This document shows positions 11,098 to 22,063 of a stretch of 64,000 nt of DNA, piece by piece. Under the pieces are notes generated by a model. The model had not been told where the DNA came from, made no database searches, and worked only from the letters and a program-made list of their open reading frames with translations. The position numbers and the translations under genes were made by a program. Origin of the DNA: Arachis hypogaea. Lineage: Eukaryota; Streptophyta; Magnoliopsida; Fabales; Fabaceae. Numbering within the stretch: position 1 is the stretch's first letter; every line of letters starts with the position of its first letter. Location of the stretch: the NCBI RefSeq assembly GCF_003086295.3, contig NC_092042.1, positions 37,495,419 to 37,559,418 on the forward strand. Reading direction: 5' to 3'.

Positions 11098-12906
11098 ATG
11101 AATTCTCATTTTGGCTATGAGTGTGATTACAACTATGTTGTAGGAAGTGGAGATTACAATGAAGATGTGTATCAAGGATGAAACAATCGAAGGTGGGAGG
11201 AGCCATATGCATATGATCAATCCTCTTGGCAACAACCTCCACCAATGCACTATGAAGAAGAGCCATTCTTTGATGCATACCAATCCAATGGCTATGGTGA
11301 ATCACCTTGTGACTTTCAAGAACCACCACCATATGCCTATGAACCATATCCTCAACATAACTCTCAACCATACTCACAAGCCCTTTCTTACCAACCACCT
11401 TCATATGACCCAAATCCATATCCATCCTACCAACAACCATATGAGCCATATGAACCACATATAGAGCCACCACCACTCCAACATCAATATTTTCAAGAGC
11501 CACCCCCTCCACATTATTACCAAGATGAACCACCCCCAATATATGAAAATTTTCAACCACAAGATGAATTCTACCTTCCACCACAACCTCACATGGAAGA
11601 ATATTCATGTCCATCGATCCAAGAGCCATATGATCCCTATTATGATATCCAAGTGGAACAAGAGTCAAGGGATCGTCTCAAGGAAGCATTGGATCAATTT
11701 CAAGCAACCATGGAGTGTGTTGTGCAACAAGTGGAAAGAGTGGAGAATATGGAACCACCACAACTCTACCAAGAAGAACCATCTTCCTACTATGAACCCT
11801 TCCCCCAATTTGAGGAACCCTTCCATCCACCCCAACCTCCAATGGACGACATCCTTGATGTTCTTGTTCAAGGGCAAGAAGAGATGAAAAGGGATGTGCA
11901 AAATTTCATGGCCACCTTGGATGCGGTAACAAATCAATTAGCATCCCAATGCTTGAACACTCAAGGAACTCCCATGGCTACATGTGGAGAATCGATTGAA
12001 GAACATAGCATGAAGGAGAGATTGAAAACTCCAGTGGGAAATGAGGGAAGTTGCTTTGTATTGGAACAATTGGAGGAAGCTTTAATTGTTGAAGACACAG
12101 AAGAAGTGGTAGAAGACTTAGGAGATGCGGAGCCTCCATGGGAACATAGAGTTGAAGAAAATCCCTCCAAGATGATTGAAATTGATGCTAGGGAGGAAAG
12201 TGTACACCTTCCAAGGCATATTCCATATGAAGACTTGGATGGGATAGAGAAAGAATTGAGTTTCCTTGGTGATGAAGATCAAGCATCAAGTCTTAGTGGT
12301 GAAGAATCCTTTGAGCATGAAGAACCTTCTCCGGATGGATTTGAAAGCGTTGAGGAGGTGGAGGCAATCAAGGACGAAAACAAGGGAATGGAGCTTACTA
12401 GCACATTGGAAATACCTCTCCCCAAGCCACCACCATCCACTCTCTTATTCAAGTGGGTAAATTCCTTATACTCAAGCTTTATTATTCCCCTTGAATATGG
12501 TTTGCTTGAAACGGATGGTCAACTTAGATATATTTGTGGCTTTAAAAGTAAAAAGGAGATGGTTAGTGGTTGGAAGCATTATCCTAGGTTCATTATGGTC
12601 ACATGTCCAAAGCTTGATAGCAAAGGTTGGTGTATAACTAGAGTACATGGGTCTAGAAGGATGTTTGGTCACTTTGTTGAGAATTCACCTTGCTCACCAC
12701 CCAAATGGATTAATGATAATCAACTTGGAGATGGGTGTGAAGACAAAATATGGGATCCGGGAACACATGAGGATCAACATTGGGAGCCCATGGTTTGTGA
12801 AGAACTCCATCAAAGCTTGGAGATATTAATCTTGAATGATGGAGCTTATTGGAAATCCAAGCATTGGTGGAAGTTCCAAGATGAGTATAAGCACAAGCCA
12901 CCTTGA
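11098..12906 (+). pseudogene. Element E long ORF, Tyr/Pro-rich protein of unknown function, one nonsense codon
   Basis: The best start is ATG at 11098, which gives a 603-codon frame (counting stops) ending at TGA 12904-12906. TGA at 11179-11181 interrupts it at codon 28, so today's longest frame begins at 11245. Residues up to about 150 are low-complexity, full of Tyr, Pro, Gln and Glu (repeated YEPYP and EPPP types). A region with coiled-coil character follows (EQESRDRLKEALDQ... and MKRDVQNFMATLDAV). Then comes a long acidic stretch. The C-terminal end is rich in Trp and Gly and looks folded. There is no zinc knuckle and no catalytic motif. By position, directly after the primer-binding site, it could be a gag-like packaging protein, but I do not recognise its family. 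Confidence 0.75.
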
Positions 12907-12977
12907 GAGAAGCTCCCCATAATTCCAACTTAAGGACAATAAACAAAAATGCTAGGTGTTTTGTATTTTAAGCACAA

Positions 12978-14022
12978 GCCAGCGAATTCTAAACCATTGT
13001 GGGCCCAATCCAACTCATTTCTGATGCTATTTAAGCCAAGGATTGAAGAGGAATCATTTTACTTTTTGATCACTAGTCATAGTTTAGTTTTAGAAGTAGT
13101 TTCTAGAGAGAGAAGCTCTCTCTTCTCTCTAGAATTAAGATTAGGATTAGGTTTAGTTCTTAGATCTAGATTTTAATCTTTGCTTTCTTCTACTTCTACC
13201 TTTCAATTCCTTGTAGTTACATTCATCTTCTTCTATTCTTTTGTTATAATTTCCTTTATGTTGTTCTTATATTTTGTTGTAGATCTAGTATTGTTCCTTC
13301 TACATTCTTCCAATTCAATAAGAGGTAATTCATAATAAATGTATCTTCTTTGCTCTTCCATTATTGATCTCTTGTTTTTGTAGTTATAGATTCCTTTAAT
13401 TCTTGCATTTAATAATGTTTACTTCTATTGCACTTTATGTGTTTGTTGAAATGTCTCTTTTAGTTTTAGTGTAGGTTTTGTTCCTCTTGGCCTAGGTAGA
13501 GTAATTAGTGACTCTTGAGTTATTTAATTCCTTTGTTGATTTATAATTAGAAGTTGCTAATTGATTTGAATGCCTCTAAAGCTAGTCTTTTCTTTAGGAG
13601 TTGATTAGGACTTGAGGAATCAAATTGATTCATCCACTTGACTTTCCTCCATGGTTAGAGGTTAACTAAGTGGGAGCAATACACAATTCTCATCACAATT
13701 GAGAAGGATAACTAGGATAGGACTTCTAGTTCTCATATCTTGCCAAGAGTTTTATTAGTTGTTAGTTTATTTTCTTTGCCATTTATATTTCTTGTCTAAA
13801 ATCTCAAAAACCCCAAAATAACTCAAAACCAATAACAAGACACTTTATTATAATTCCTAGGGAGAACGACCCGAGGTTTAAATACTTCAGTTTATAGATT
13901 TTAGGGGTTTGTACTTGTGACAAACAAATTTTTGCATGAGAGGATTATTGTTGTTTTAGAAACTATACTTTACAACGAGATTTCCTTAGTGAAATTCTAA
14001 ACCGTCAAAAATTCGTTCATCA
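12978..14022 (+). repeat. Element E 3' LTR, truncated at its start
   Basis: These 1045 bp align without gaps to 9894-10938. The first 459 bp of the LTR, including the CpG-rich patch, and the polypurine tract are gone. The junction carries a 13-bp copy (TAAGCACAAGCCA) of sequence from the end of the ORF about 80 bp upstream. The right end and target-site duplication are normal, so the loss was internal. Confidence 0.9.
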
Positions 14023-14528
14023 CGGATATAGTGACATGTAATCCTCCCAACACTTTGATTTGGAAATACATGTGGTATAATTAGTGACCATACTTCATCT
14101 CTTCCCATGAGCAATTAAATCAAGGAATTGGGCAATTGTTCAAGTTTAGAGAGATTGGATTGCCAAGGAATTGGGATCTAATCACCTAAGATTGCCAAGG
14201 AGATCAATTGATGCATTGATTGAGGGAGATATGAAAATGAACTTGATCCGGAGAATACAACATCTCCTGACCCCAATGAATTCTCCATTTCTGATCTTAC
14301 CCATTCTCTTTACTTTCTGCCATTTATTTCCATGCTCACTTCCCCAAAATCCCACTTAAGATTCTGCACTTTATTTTCTGCTATTTACTTTCCCGCCATT
14401 TAATTTTCTGCAATTCTCAAACTATACTCTGTTTAGCTCAACTAGCATACTCTTCCAACTAAAGTTGCTTGACTAATCAATCCCTGTGGGATTCGATCTC
14501 ACTCTATTGTGAGTTTTTACTTGACGAC
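14023..14528 (+). repeat. L1-family LTR remnant, last part
   Basis: Resumes the L1 LTR exactly where 9434 stops and matches 16825-17332 of the solo LTR. It breaks off after TTTACTTGACGAC, before the real LTR end, so the host LTR is truncated here. Confidence 0.87.
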
Positions 14529-14816
14529 CTCTTCTCCTCTAATCTCAAATCTGCGCCCCTCTCTCTCAAATTAGGTAAAAATAAGCTGAATTCTTATTAA
14601 TTGGCCTTATATATGTTGGGCCTTAGGCCCGGGCCAACCCATTAGCATTTTAAGTTTGTTTGGCTAACTTTGGGTTAAATCCTTTAAGATGAGTGCCCGA
14701 TTTTTTATTCAAAATTATTTTTATCCTTTCAAAACAATAAATCAATTTTCAAAAGTCTTATTTTTCTCAAAACATGGTACCGGACAGTCTAGAGCCGGTA
14801 CTGCCGGCTTAAGCAC
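14529..14816 (+). other. Unclassified AT-rich sequence
   Basis: No frame or recognisable repeat. It holds a small palindrome (GGGCCTTAGGCCC near 14620). 14812-14816 (agcac) is the left target-site duplication of the solo LTR that follows. The sequence continues at 18502. Confidence 0.5.
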
Positions 14817-17800
14817 TGGTGTGCAGAATTACACTTCGCACAACTGAACCAGCAAGTGCACTGGGTTGTCCAAGTAATACCTAAGTGAATTAGGGTCGAT
14901 CCCACGAGGATTGTGATTTGAATCAAGCTTTGGTTATGTTGTAGATCTTAGTAAGGTGGATAGAAAAGTTGTTTGTTTATTTAGAATGCATAAAAATAAA
15001 ATAAATAAAACGTTACTCTGTTAATGGTGAATGCAATGAATAAAAGATGGTTAAGGCTTGGAGATGCTTTGCTGTTCTGGATTAATCCGGTCTTACTGTC
15101 TTCTTCAAATGTGAATGATTTCTTCTACGGCAGGCTGTATGTGTAATGCCAGGGCATCTAGGCCAGTTTCACTAACATTTTCTTTACTATTTTAGGGTAG
15201 TTTCATGTATTTTCTTAGTGAATATGGCAAGTTTTGGATGAAAATACACTTACACCTTGATTCAGGCAACTATTGTGAATTTCATATGATTTCATGAGGA
15301 TTTTGCTAGAATTGCATGATAAATTGATGATGCACAATCTCATGACTTTGGCTAGAGCTTTGATGTACTTTATTTGCTTGATTTCAGGGCAAAGAAAGCA
15401 AGGAAGAACCACGTTAGTATTCATGTTAATCTAGTTAATGTGAACACTAACGTGGAATGGCAATTAGCTTGCAACGTTAAAGAGAAAAGTGATCACCAAT
15501 AACGCCTGCGAAGCCATCAATAGCTCATGTTACTTGCCACGTTAACTAAGTTAACATGGTAGTTAACGTGGAGACAAAAGAGAACTCCAACGTTAGTGGG
15601 AAACGTGAACACCACTAACGTTCTACTCCAATGTTAGTGGTAAACGTGAACACCACTAATGTTCCAAGACTTGGCAATAAGCTACGTTAAGAGTCACGTT
15701 AACTAAGTTAACGTGAACTCTAACGTAGAAGAGAAGAACAACGCCAACGTTAGTGACACTCACCTTTGTCACTAACGTTGGATCAACTAGCATTGCCTAC
15801 GTTAGTGGTCACGTTAAGACCACTAACGTGAGAGTTAACGTGGAGTTAAGGATTGATGAGCCAACATTAGTGACACTCACTTTTGTCACTAACGTTGGAA
15901 GATGGCATTACTACCACGTTAAGAGCCACGTTAACTTAGTTAACGTGAGCTCTAACGTGAAGAATAGAGGCACTTGGAGCGTTAGTGACAAAGGTAAGTG
16001 TCACTAACGCTCTCAAAGGTGAAGCATACCCACGTTAAGAGCCACGTTAGTTACACTAACGTGAACTCTAACGTAGGGACAAAAGGCACAGAGCAACGTT
16101 ATTGGGAAAGGTGAGTCCCAATAACGCTTGCGAAACGGGCATAAGCCAATGTTATTGGGAAAAGTGAGTCCCAATAATGTTAGCAAAGATGTAGAAGGCA
16201 ACGTTAGTGGTCACCTTAGTGCCACTAACGTTGGAGTTAACGTGAGGTATTTGAGGGTGGAACGTTAGTGGAAAAAGTGATTGCCACTAACGTTCTCGAA
16301 CCCAAAATGTCACTTAACGTTAATCTCACTAACGCCCATGCCTAATTCATACTTCTCTACAAGTTGGGCCCACTAAAGATTAGAACTGCTTCAACTCAAG
16401 ATCCAGAGCCCACATCCAAGACTTGAAGAACTCACTAGAAGATCAAGAGGAGTAGTATATATAGGAGCAGTTTTGAACTATAGAGAAGCTTGGCACTTTA
16501 GGGAACTACCTTTGTATATTTACTTTTCTGCACTTTTAGCATGGATTCTTTTTTTCTGCCATTTTTTATTTCTAGAGCTATGAACAACTAAACCCCTTTC
16601 ATTGGGTTAGGGAGCTCTGTTGTAATTTGATGGATCAATTATAGTTTTTATTCTTCTTCTTCTTTCTTTTCTCTTGATCTTACTAGAAAGCTTTCGTTCT
16701 TCATCTAATTGGATTGTTATCTTGGGAAAGAAACTCTCCATAATTGGATCTCCTCTGAGCCTTAGAAAAGGGATAAGGAGATCATGCTAGAAATGCTTTC
16801 TCATGTTGGACCAAATTGGGGTTTGGGTGGATATAGTGACATGTAATCCTCCCAATACTTTGATTTGGAAATACATGTAGTATAATCAGTGACCACACTT
16901 CATCTCTTCCCATGAGCAATTAAATCAAGGAATTGGGCAATTGTTCAAGCTTAGAGAGATTGGATTGCCAAGGAATTGGGACCCAATCACTTAAGATTGC
17001 CAAGGAGATCAATGAATGCATTGATTGAGGAAGAGATGAGAATGAACTTGATCTAAAGAATGCAACATCTCCTGAACCCAATGATTTCCCCATTTCTGAT
17101 CTTACCCATTCTCTTTACTTTCTGTCATTTATTTTCATGCTCATTGCCCCAAATCCCCATTTAAGATTCTGCACTTTATTTTCTGTTATTTACTTTCCTG
17201 CCATTTAATTTTTCTGCAATTCTCAACTACATCCTGCTTAGCTCAACTAGCATAATCTTCCAATTAAAATTGCTTGACCAATCAATCCTTGTGGGATTCG
17301 ACCTCACTCTATTGTGAGTTTTTACTTGACGACAATTCGGTATACTTGCCGAAGGGAAATTTGTTGAGAGACAAGTTTTCATGCATCAATGTGATCAATG
17401 CCTTTCTTGAGAGGTCGCCAATGCTCCTCCAGAGCTAAACACCAGGATTAGTGTGCATCCAGTCTGATTGAGGGTGAAGTTCCTGCAGTCCATTCTCCTT
17501 AGTGATCCTACTCAAAACACCACAGACAAGGACGAATCTTCCAGATCAGAGAATGCTGCACCTTTGGTTCTAGCCTTTACCACAAAGACACTAATCTCCC
17601 TATACCTCGGATGAACTGGTGTCTCGAGAAGTCCCCAAAGAAGTTGTGGATTAGCCGTCTAAGAGATGTATAATCAAGCTAGTGGTTCATCATTGTCTGA
17701 TGAAAGACTCACTCTAAACCCATGTAGAATGAGATAACCTTGTTCCTGTCCAATGCATTCATAAAGATGAAGAACGAAGATACGTCTTAGAATAGAGAAT

Positions 17801-18496
17801 CAAACATGAATTGAAATAGAATAATAGTACTTTTATTAATCCATAAAACTCAATAGAGCTCTTCCCCTCAACCTAGGAGGTTTAGAAACTCATATTGATA
17901 GAAAATACAATATAAACGTGTAAAGTAGTGGAAGAAGATCGACGAAGATCAAGTAAAAGTCTTATATATAATAACCTAAGGACTAAGGATTACATAAGAA
18001 GGGTAAAACAGTCTTTTAATGTGAAAATCAACTTCCGGGGCCCACTTGGTGAGTGTTTGGGCTGAGCTTGATTGAGATCCATGTGCTAGGAGGGCTCTAG
18101 GGTGTTGAACACTGGCTAGGGGCACCCCTTTAGGCGTTTGGACGCCAGAACAGGGCAGGAAGCCAATTTTGGGCCTCCAATTCTGAAGCAAAGTATAGAC
18201 TATTGTACATTGCTGGAAAGCTTTGGATGTTAGCTTTCCATAGCCGTTGAGAGCACTCCATGTGGACTTCTGTAGTTCAAAAAAGCTCTTTATAGTGGAA
18301 GGAGGTCAGATCCTGATAGCATCTGCAGTGCTTTCTCTGCCTCTGAATCAGACTTTGCTCCAACTCCTCGATTTCAGCTAGAAATTACCTGAAATTGTAC
18401 AAAAACACAGAAACTCAAAGTAGAATCCAAAAATGTGAATTTTACACTAAAATCTATGAAAATATAATAAAACTTAAATAAAACATCCACTCATCA
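14817..18496 (-). mobile_element. Solo LTR related to L3, interrupted
   Basis: A minus-strand LTR running from TGGTGTGCAGAATT to CCACTCATCA. It is flanked by agcac on both sides (14812-14816 and 18497-18501) with no internal element sequence. It resembles the L3 LTRs in order and content but is more diverged. An L1 solo LTR splits it at 15144-17388. A two-LTR element collapsed by LTR-LTR recombination explains it. Confidence 0.88.
15144..17388 (+). mobile_element. Solo L1 LTR
   Basis: A 2245-bp plus-strand L1 LTR with target-site duplication atgtg (15139-15143 and 17389-17393). The start reads TA instead of TG, a single G-to-A change. It has palindromes at 15410-16320 and a TATA candidate TATATATAGG at 16456-16465. 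No internal region remains. The short frames at 15753-16007 and 16013-16201 read through palindromes and are not genes. Confidence 0.92.
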
Positions 18497-18671
18497 AGCA
18501 CCGGTACACATTTTTACAAAAATCTTTCGTAAAAGATACATTTTCCAACTCATACAATTTCATTGAAATCAAATTTCACCTTTTTATTTTCAGAATATCA
18601 TTTCTATATTTTCGAACCTATTTTGAGCAATTAAATTATTATTTTATTAAAGCGATTAAGCTGCTTCTTAT
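18497..18671 (+). other. Unclassified AT-rich sequence, continued
   Basis: Continues 14529-14816 beyond the solo LTR. It is low in complexity and I see no coding frame. Confidence 0.45.
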
Positions 18672-19224
18672 AATAACACCTCTCCTCAGCAAGCTGGTAG
18701 TCCGTCTATAGGTACTATGGACACTCACCCTGCACCACTCATGGACCTTGAGTACAAGGCCAAGTTACCATACCCTTAAAGACTCCAGAAAGTAGAAAAG
18801 GATAAGCAATTTGCCAATTTCTTAGAAACTTTCAAGAAGTTGGAGATCAAACTCCCCTTTGTAGAGGCTCTTGAACAAATGCTTTCATATGCTAAGTTCA
18901 TGAAGGAAATACTGAATAACAAGAGGGATTGGAAGGAAGTAGAGACAACGGTGCTTACTAAGGAGTACAGTGCAGTTATTTAGAGGAATCTTCCTCAGAA
19001 ACATCAGAAACCCCCTAACACTCTTCCTAGAAATACAGAAGTGAATCCAAGAGAAGAGTGTAAGGCCCTCATTAATACCAATGAGGCTGGGCCTAAGGTG
19101 GTACACACTGTTGTGGAACTAGATGAAGAAGAGACTCAAAAAGAGGCTGGGAGCACACTGTTACACATCCCTTTTGTGGGAAGAAAGCCTGAAGTACCAC
19201 ACCCTCAGAAGCCCCAAAAGGAGA
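18672..19224 (+). pseudogene. gag-pol: Decayed Gypsy gag-protease linker
   Basis: Translation with stops ignored gives EYKAKLPYP, then a segment like DKQFANFLETFKKLEIKLPF and EALEQMLSYAKFMKEIL. These match the pre-protease region of element A (YKAKMPYPQKL, DKQFSHFADYLRTLEIKIPF). Downstream, RNTEVNPREECKAL matches SNTEENPKGECKAI of element B. Several in-frame stops (for example the TAA after KLPYP) show long inactivity. It belongs to an old plus-strand element that continues at 20765. Confidence 0.75.
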
Positions 19225-20764
19225 TGATGAGCAGATATTTTATACGCTTTTTGACATCATTTTCATATAGTTTTTAGTATGTTTTGTTTATTTTTTTTTA
19301 AGTTTTCATAGGTTTTTGTGTTAAATTCACATTTTTTGATTCTACTATGAGTTTGTGTATTTTTATGCATTTTCAGGTATTTTCTGGCTGAAATTGAGGA
19401 CCTGCAGCAAAAGTCTGATTCAAAGACAAAGAAAGCACTGCAGATGCTGTCTGGATCTGACCTTCTTGCACTCTGAAGAGCTTTTCTGGAGCTACAGAGA
19501 TCCAAATAGAACGTTCTTAACGGCTATAAAAAGTCTAATAGTGTCTAATAGTGTATACTTTTCTTCAGATCAAAAAGCCCAACACTGGCGGCCAACACCA
19601 GCCTCCTGCCCCCTTTCAAGCATCCAGCACCCAAGGAGAAGAGACCAACGTCCAAACGCCCAAAGAGGGAGGCCTCATAGCATGTGGATCTCATAAAATC
19701 TTAGCCTAAACATTCACCAAGTGGGCCCCAGAAGTGGATTTTAGCACTAAAGGATTGTTTTACCCTTTCTTATGTAATCCTTAGTCATTAGTTTAGTATT
19801 TAAGGGATTAGATTGATATTATTCGTGGAAGATACAATCTCTCTTAGCATATTTTGAATTCTATCATTGTATTTTCTATCAATATGAGTTTCTAAACCTC
19901 CTAGGTTGAGGGGAGGAGCCCTGCTGAGTTCCATGAATTTATAAAAGTATGACTATTTCTCTTCAATTTATGTTTGATTTAATTCTAAGATGTATATTCG
20001 TTCTTCAACATAGTGAATGGGATGATTCATGACAATCAGCTCCATTCGTCAGACTAAGACTGCGTGCCTGACAACCACCCGTGTCTTCTTGGGTTCGTGT
20101 GAATACGTGACTGGAAATCCTGAACCGCCAGCTTGATTATATATCTCTCAGATGACTAATCCACGACTTTGTTAGGGACTTCTTGAGACACCAGTTCAGC
20201 CGATTTATAGGGATATTAGTGTCTCTATTGTAGAGGCTAGAACCTAAAGGAGCAGCATTCTCTGATCCGAAAGATTCGACCTTGTCTATGGTATTTTGAG
20301 TAGGATCACCAAAGAGAATGAACTACCAGAGCTTCACCCTTGTTCAGATTGGATGACCGTGGCCATACGGCGTTTGATCTGAAGCAGAGGAGATTAATGA
20401 CCGCCGGTCATATGGCGTTGATCACATACAGCCTACCATAGAAGAAATCATTCACAATTGAAGAAGATAGTAAGACTAGAGTTAATCTAGAAGGACAAAG
20501 CATCTCCAAACCTTAACCAATTTCTTATCACTGTTCACATTCCAATTCACAAAGTATTTATACACTTTTCTTTATTCCTCTTATGCGTTTAACCAAATTC
20601 AAACCAACAACCTCTTGATTCTCCTGACTAAGACCTGCAAGATAACCGTAGCTTGCTTTAAACCACAATCCTCATGGGATCGACACTGACTCGCTCAAGT
20701 ATTACTTGGATAACCTAGTGCACTTGCTGGTACAACTGTACAAAGTGTGTGGATTCGTGCACCA
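19225..20764 (+). mobile_element. Solo LTR of the L3 superfamily
   Basis: Runs from TGATGAGCAGATATTTTATA to GGATTCGTGCACCA, 1540 bp, with an imperfect target-site duplication (ggaga at 19220-19224, ggata at 20765-20769). It sits inside the decayed Gypsy frame and carries no internal sequence. The frames within it are chance. Confidence 0.85.
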
Positions 20765-21139
20765 GGATATGAAGGACGAGCACTTCTTACAATCCTTGAA
20801 AGGCTCTAAAAAGATGCAAATCAATATTCCTTTTGTTGAGATTTTGGAGTAATGGTCTCTCTCTATTGGAAGAAACCTCTTTAATGCTGAGAGAGGCAAA
20901 CTGGTGATGAGGTTACAGAAGGATTACATGATTATCAAGGTCCTTCAACCTCCACTACCCCTTGACAAAAGAGGTACTTCCATGCAGAGTAGAATACTGA
21001 AGCCTCCTCCCTTGGTGAAAACTCATACAGTTTTTCCAGACATCAAACTTAAGTTTGGTGTTGGGTAGTCACCACCCACCAAGGAGGAAGGTCCCAAGAG
21101 AAAGATGCATAGGGGATGGAGAAACAATACAACCCCTAC
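20765..21139 (+). pseudogene. Decayed Gypsy coding remnant, continued
   Basis: Resumes the old element after the solo LTR. One frame gives a string like GSKKMQINIPFVEILE with a stop, then LQKDYMIIKVLQPPLPLDKRG. It ends in the recurring sequence AAGTTTGGTGTTGGG near 21050. Too decayed to place precisely. Confidence 0.55.
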
Positions 21140-21639
21140 TGTTCCGAGGGTTACCTGAAACTGGAGGTCGATCTCGGATGAGATCTTCCGTACTGGTTGT
21201 AGCTAGTGTGTCCGGCAGGTGGATGACAGCCAGAGCTGGTACGTCCGACTTGTTGGACTGATGGTGCTGCTGATCCTTTGTCACCGAAGGGTGGGGGTAC
21301 CTGCAAGGGACTCCGATGCTTAAGTTAGAAAGGGTATTAAGCAGGTTTTATGTAGAATCAGAATATGAGTTATACCTGGGTGCTCTAGCATATTTATAAT
21401 GATGAGATGTGACCTTTTGGATAAGATAAGTTAGTTATCTTATCTTATCTTTATCTTTGAATTGAGGTCAACGTATCTTCAATGGAACCGCCTTTATCCC
21501 TATAGGCTTGGGTTGCCCCAGGATTTGGGTCGTGTTCCTCTGTTTGGGCCCTTTACTGGGATCTTTATCTTTGAGAGGAGGTCGGTCGCTTTTATCGCCA
21601 ATCATCCCGGGTCGGGTAACTTGACCCAGGGTATGAACA
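21140..21639. mobile_element. 500-bp solo LTR with TGTTC...GAACA ends
   Basis: Precise inverted termini TGTTC/GAACA and a 5-bp target-site duplication cctac (21135-21139 and 21640-21644) define it. It is unrelated to L1-L3 and more GC-rich than its surroundings. A short LTR with TGTT/AACA ends suits a Ty1/Copia or small non-autonomous element, but no internal sequence is left to decide family or strand. The frames inside (21055-21284, 21462-21671) are not genes. Confidence 0.82.
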
Positions 21640-22063
21640 CCTACCCTAACAAGCAAGGAGAATCAAGTTGATCACACTAAAAGAAAGCTTGTTAGAAGGA
21701 ATTCAAATCTGAGGGCACCCATCTCCTCCTCTTCTCCCATGGAGTCATTTCTGTTAACCAACTGTAAGAAGGGGAAGAAAGTCAGCTAACCATCAAGCTA
21801 GTGATGTTAAAGAAGCGCTTATTAGGAGGCAATCCAACCATAACTAGTTATTACTGTTTTTCTTTAAGTTTATTTTCATAGTTCTTTCTTTAAATTTGTG
21901 ATCATGTGCAGTAGTCAAAACAGAGACAGAGATGCTCAGAGATAGAAATAGAACACCTTGGAACAAGTACCTTGCTAGTGTTGAATGCCAAACAAGGAGG
22001 CAAGAGTGGGCGTTCAATGCCCAAGAAGAGTAGCCAAGCTGGTGTTGAATGCCAAGGGAGGAG
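21640..22063 (+). other. 3' region of the decayed Gypsy element
   Basis: Contains GTTAAAGAAGCGCTTATTAGG near 21808, a worn copy of the post-coding module of elements B, I, A and D. GCGTTCAATGCCC-type repeats follow near 22010. No open frame. 22059-22063 (aggag) precedes element C. Confidence 0.6.

Larger units (their letters stand above)
9435..14022 (+). mobile_element. Element E: non-autonomous L2 LTR retrotransposon
   Basis: A plus-strand element flanked by the target-site duplication cggat (9430-9434 and 14023-14027). It has a full 5' LTR (9435-10938), a perfect tRNA-Asp primer-binding site, one long ORF unrelated to pol, and a 3' LTR that has lost its first 459 bp. There is no protease, RT or integrase. 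It shares its LTR family with element C (22064-23636), so C-type elements may have supplied its enzymes. This pairing is an inference. Confidence 0.9.

Noticed and set aside
11093..11668. A 191-codon antisense frame in element E
   Set aside because: It mirrors the low-complexity Tyr/Pro-rich coding strand and has no independent support.
21055..21284. Two overlapping opposite-strand frames of about 70 codons
   Set aside because: They lie across the edge of the TGTTC solo LTR in a locally GC-rich stretch and match no protein pattern.
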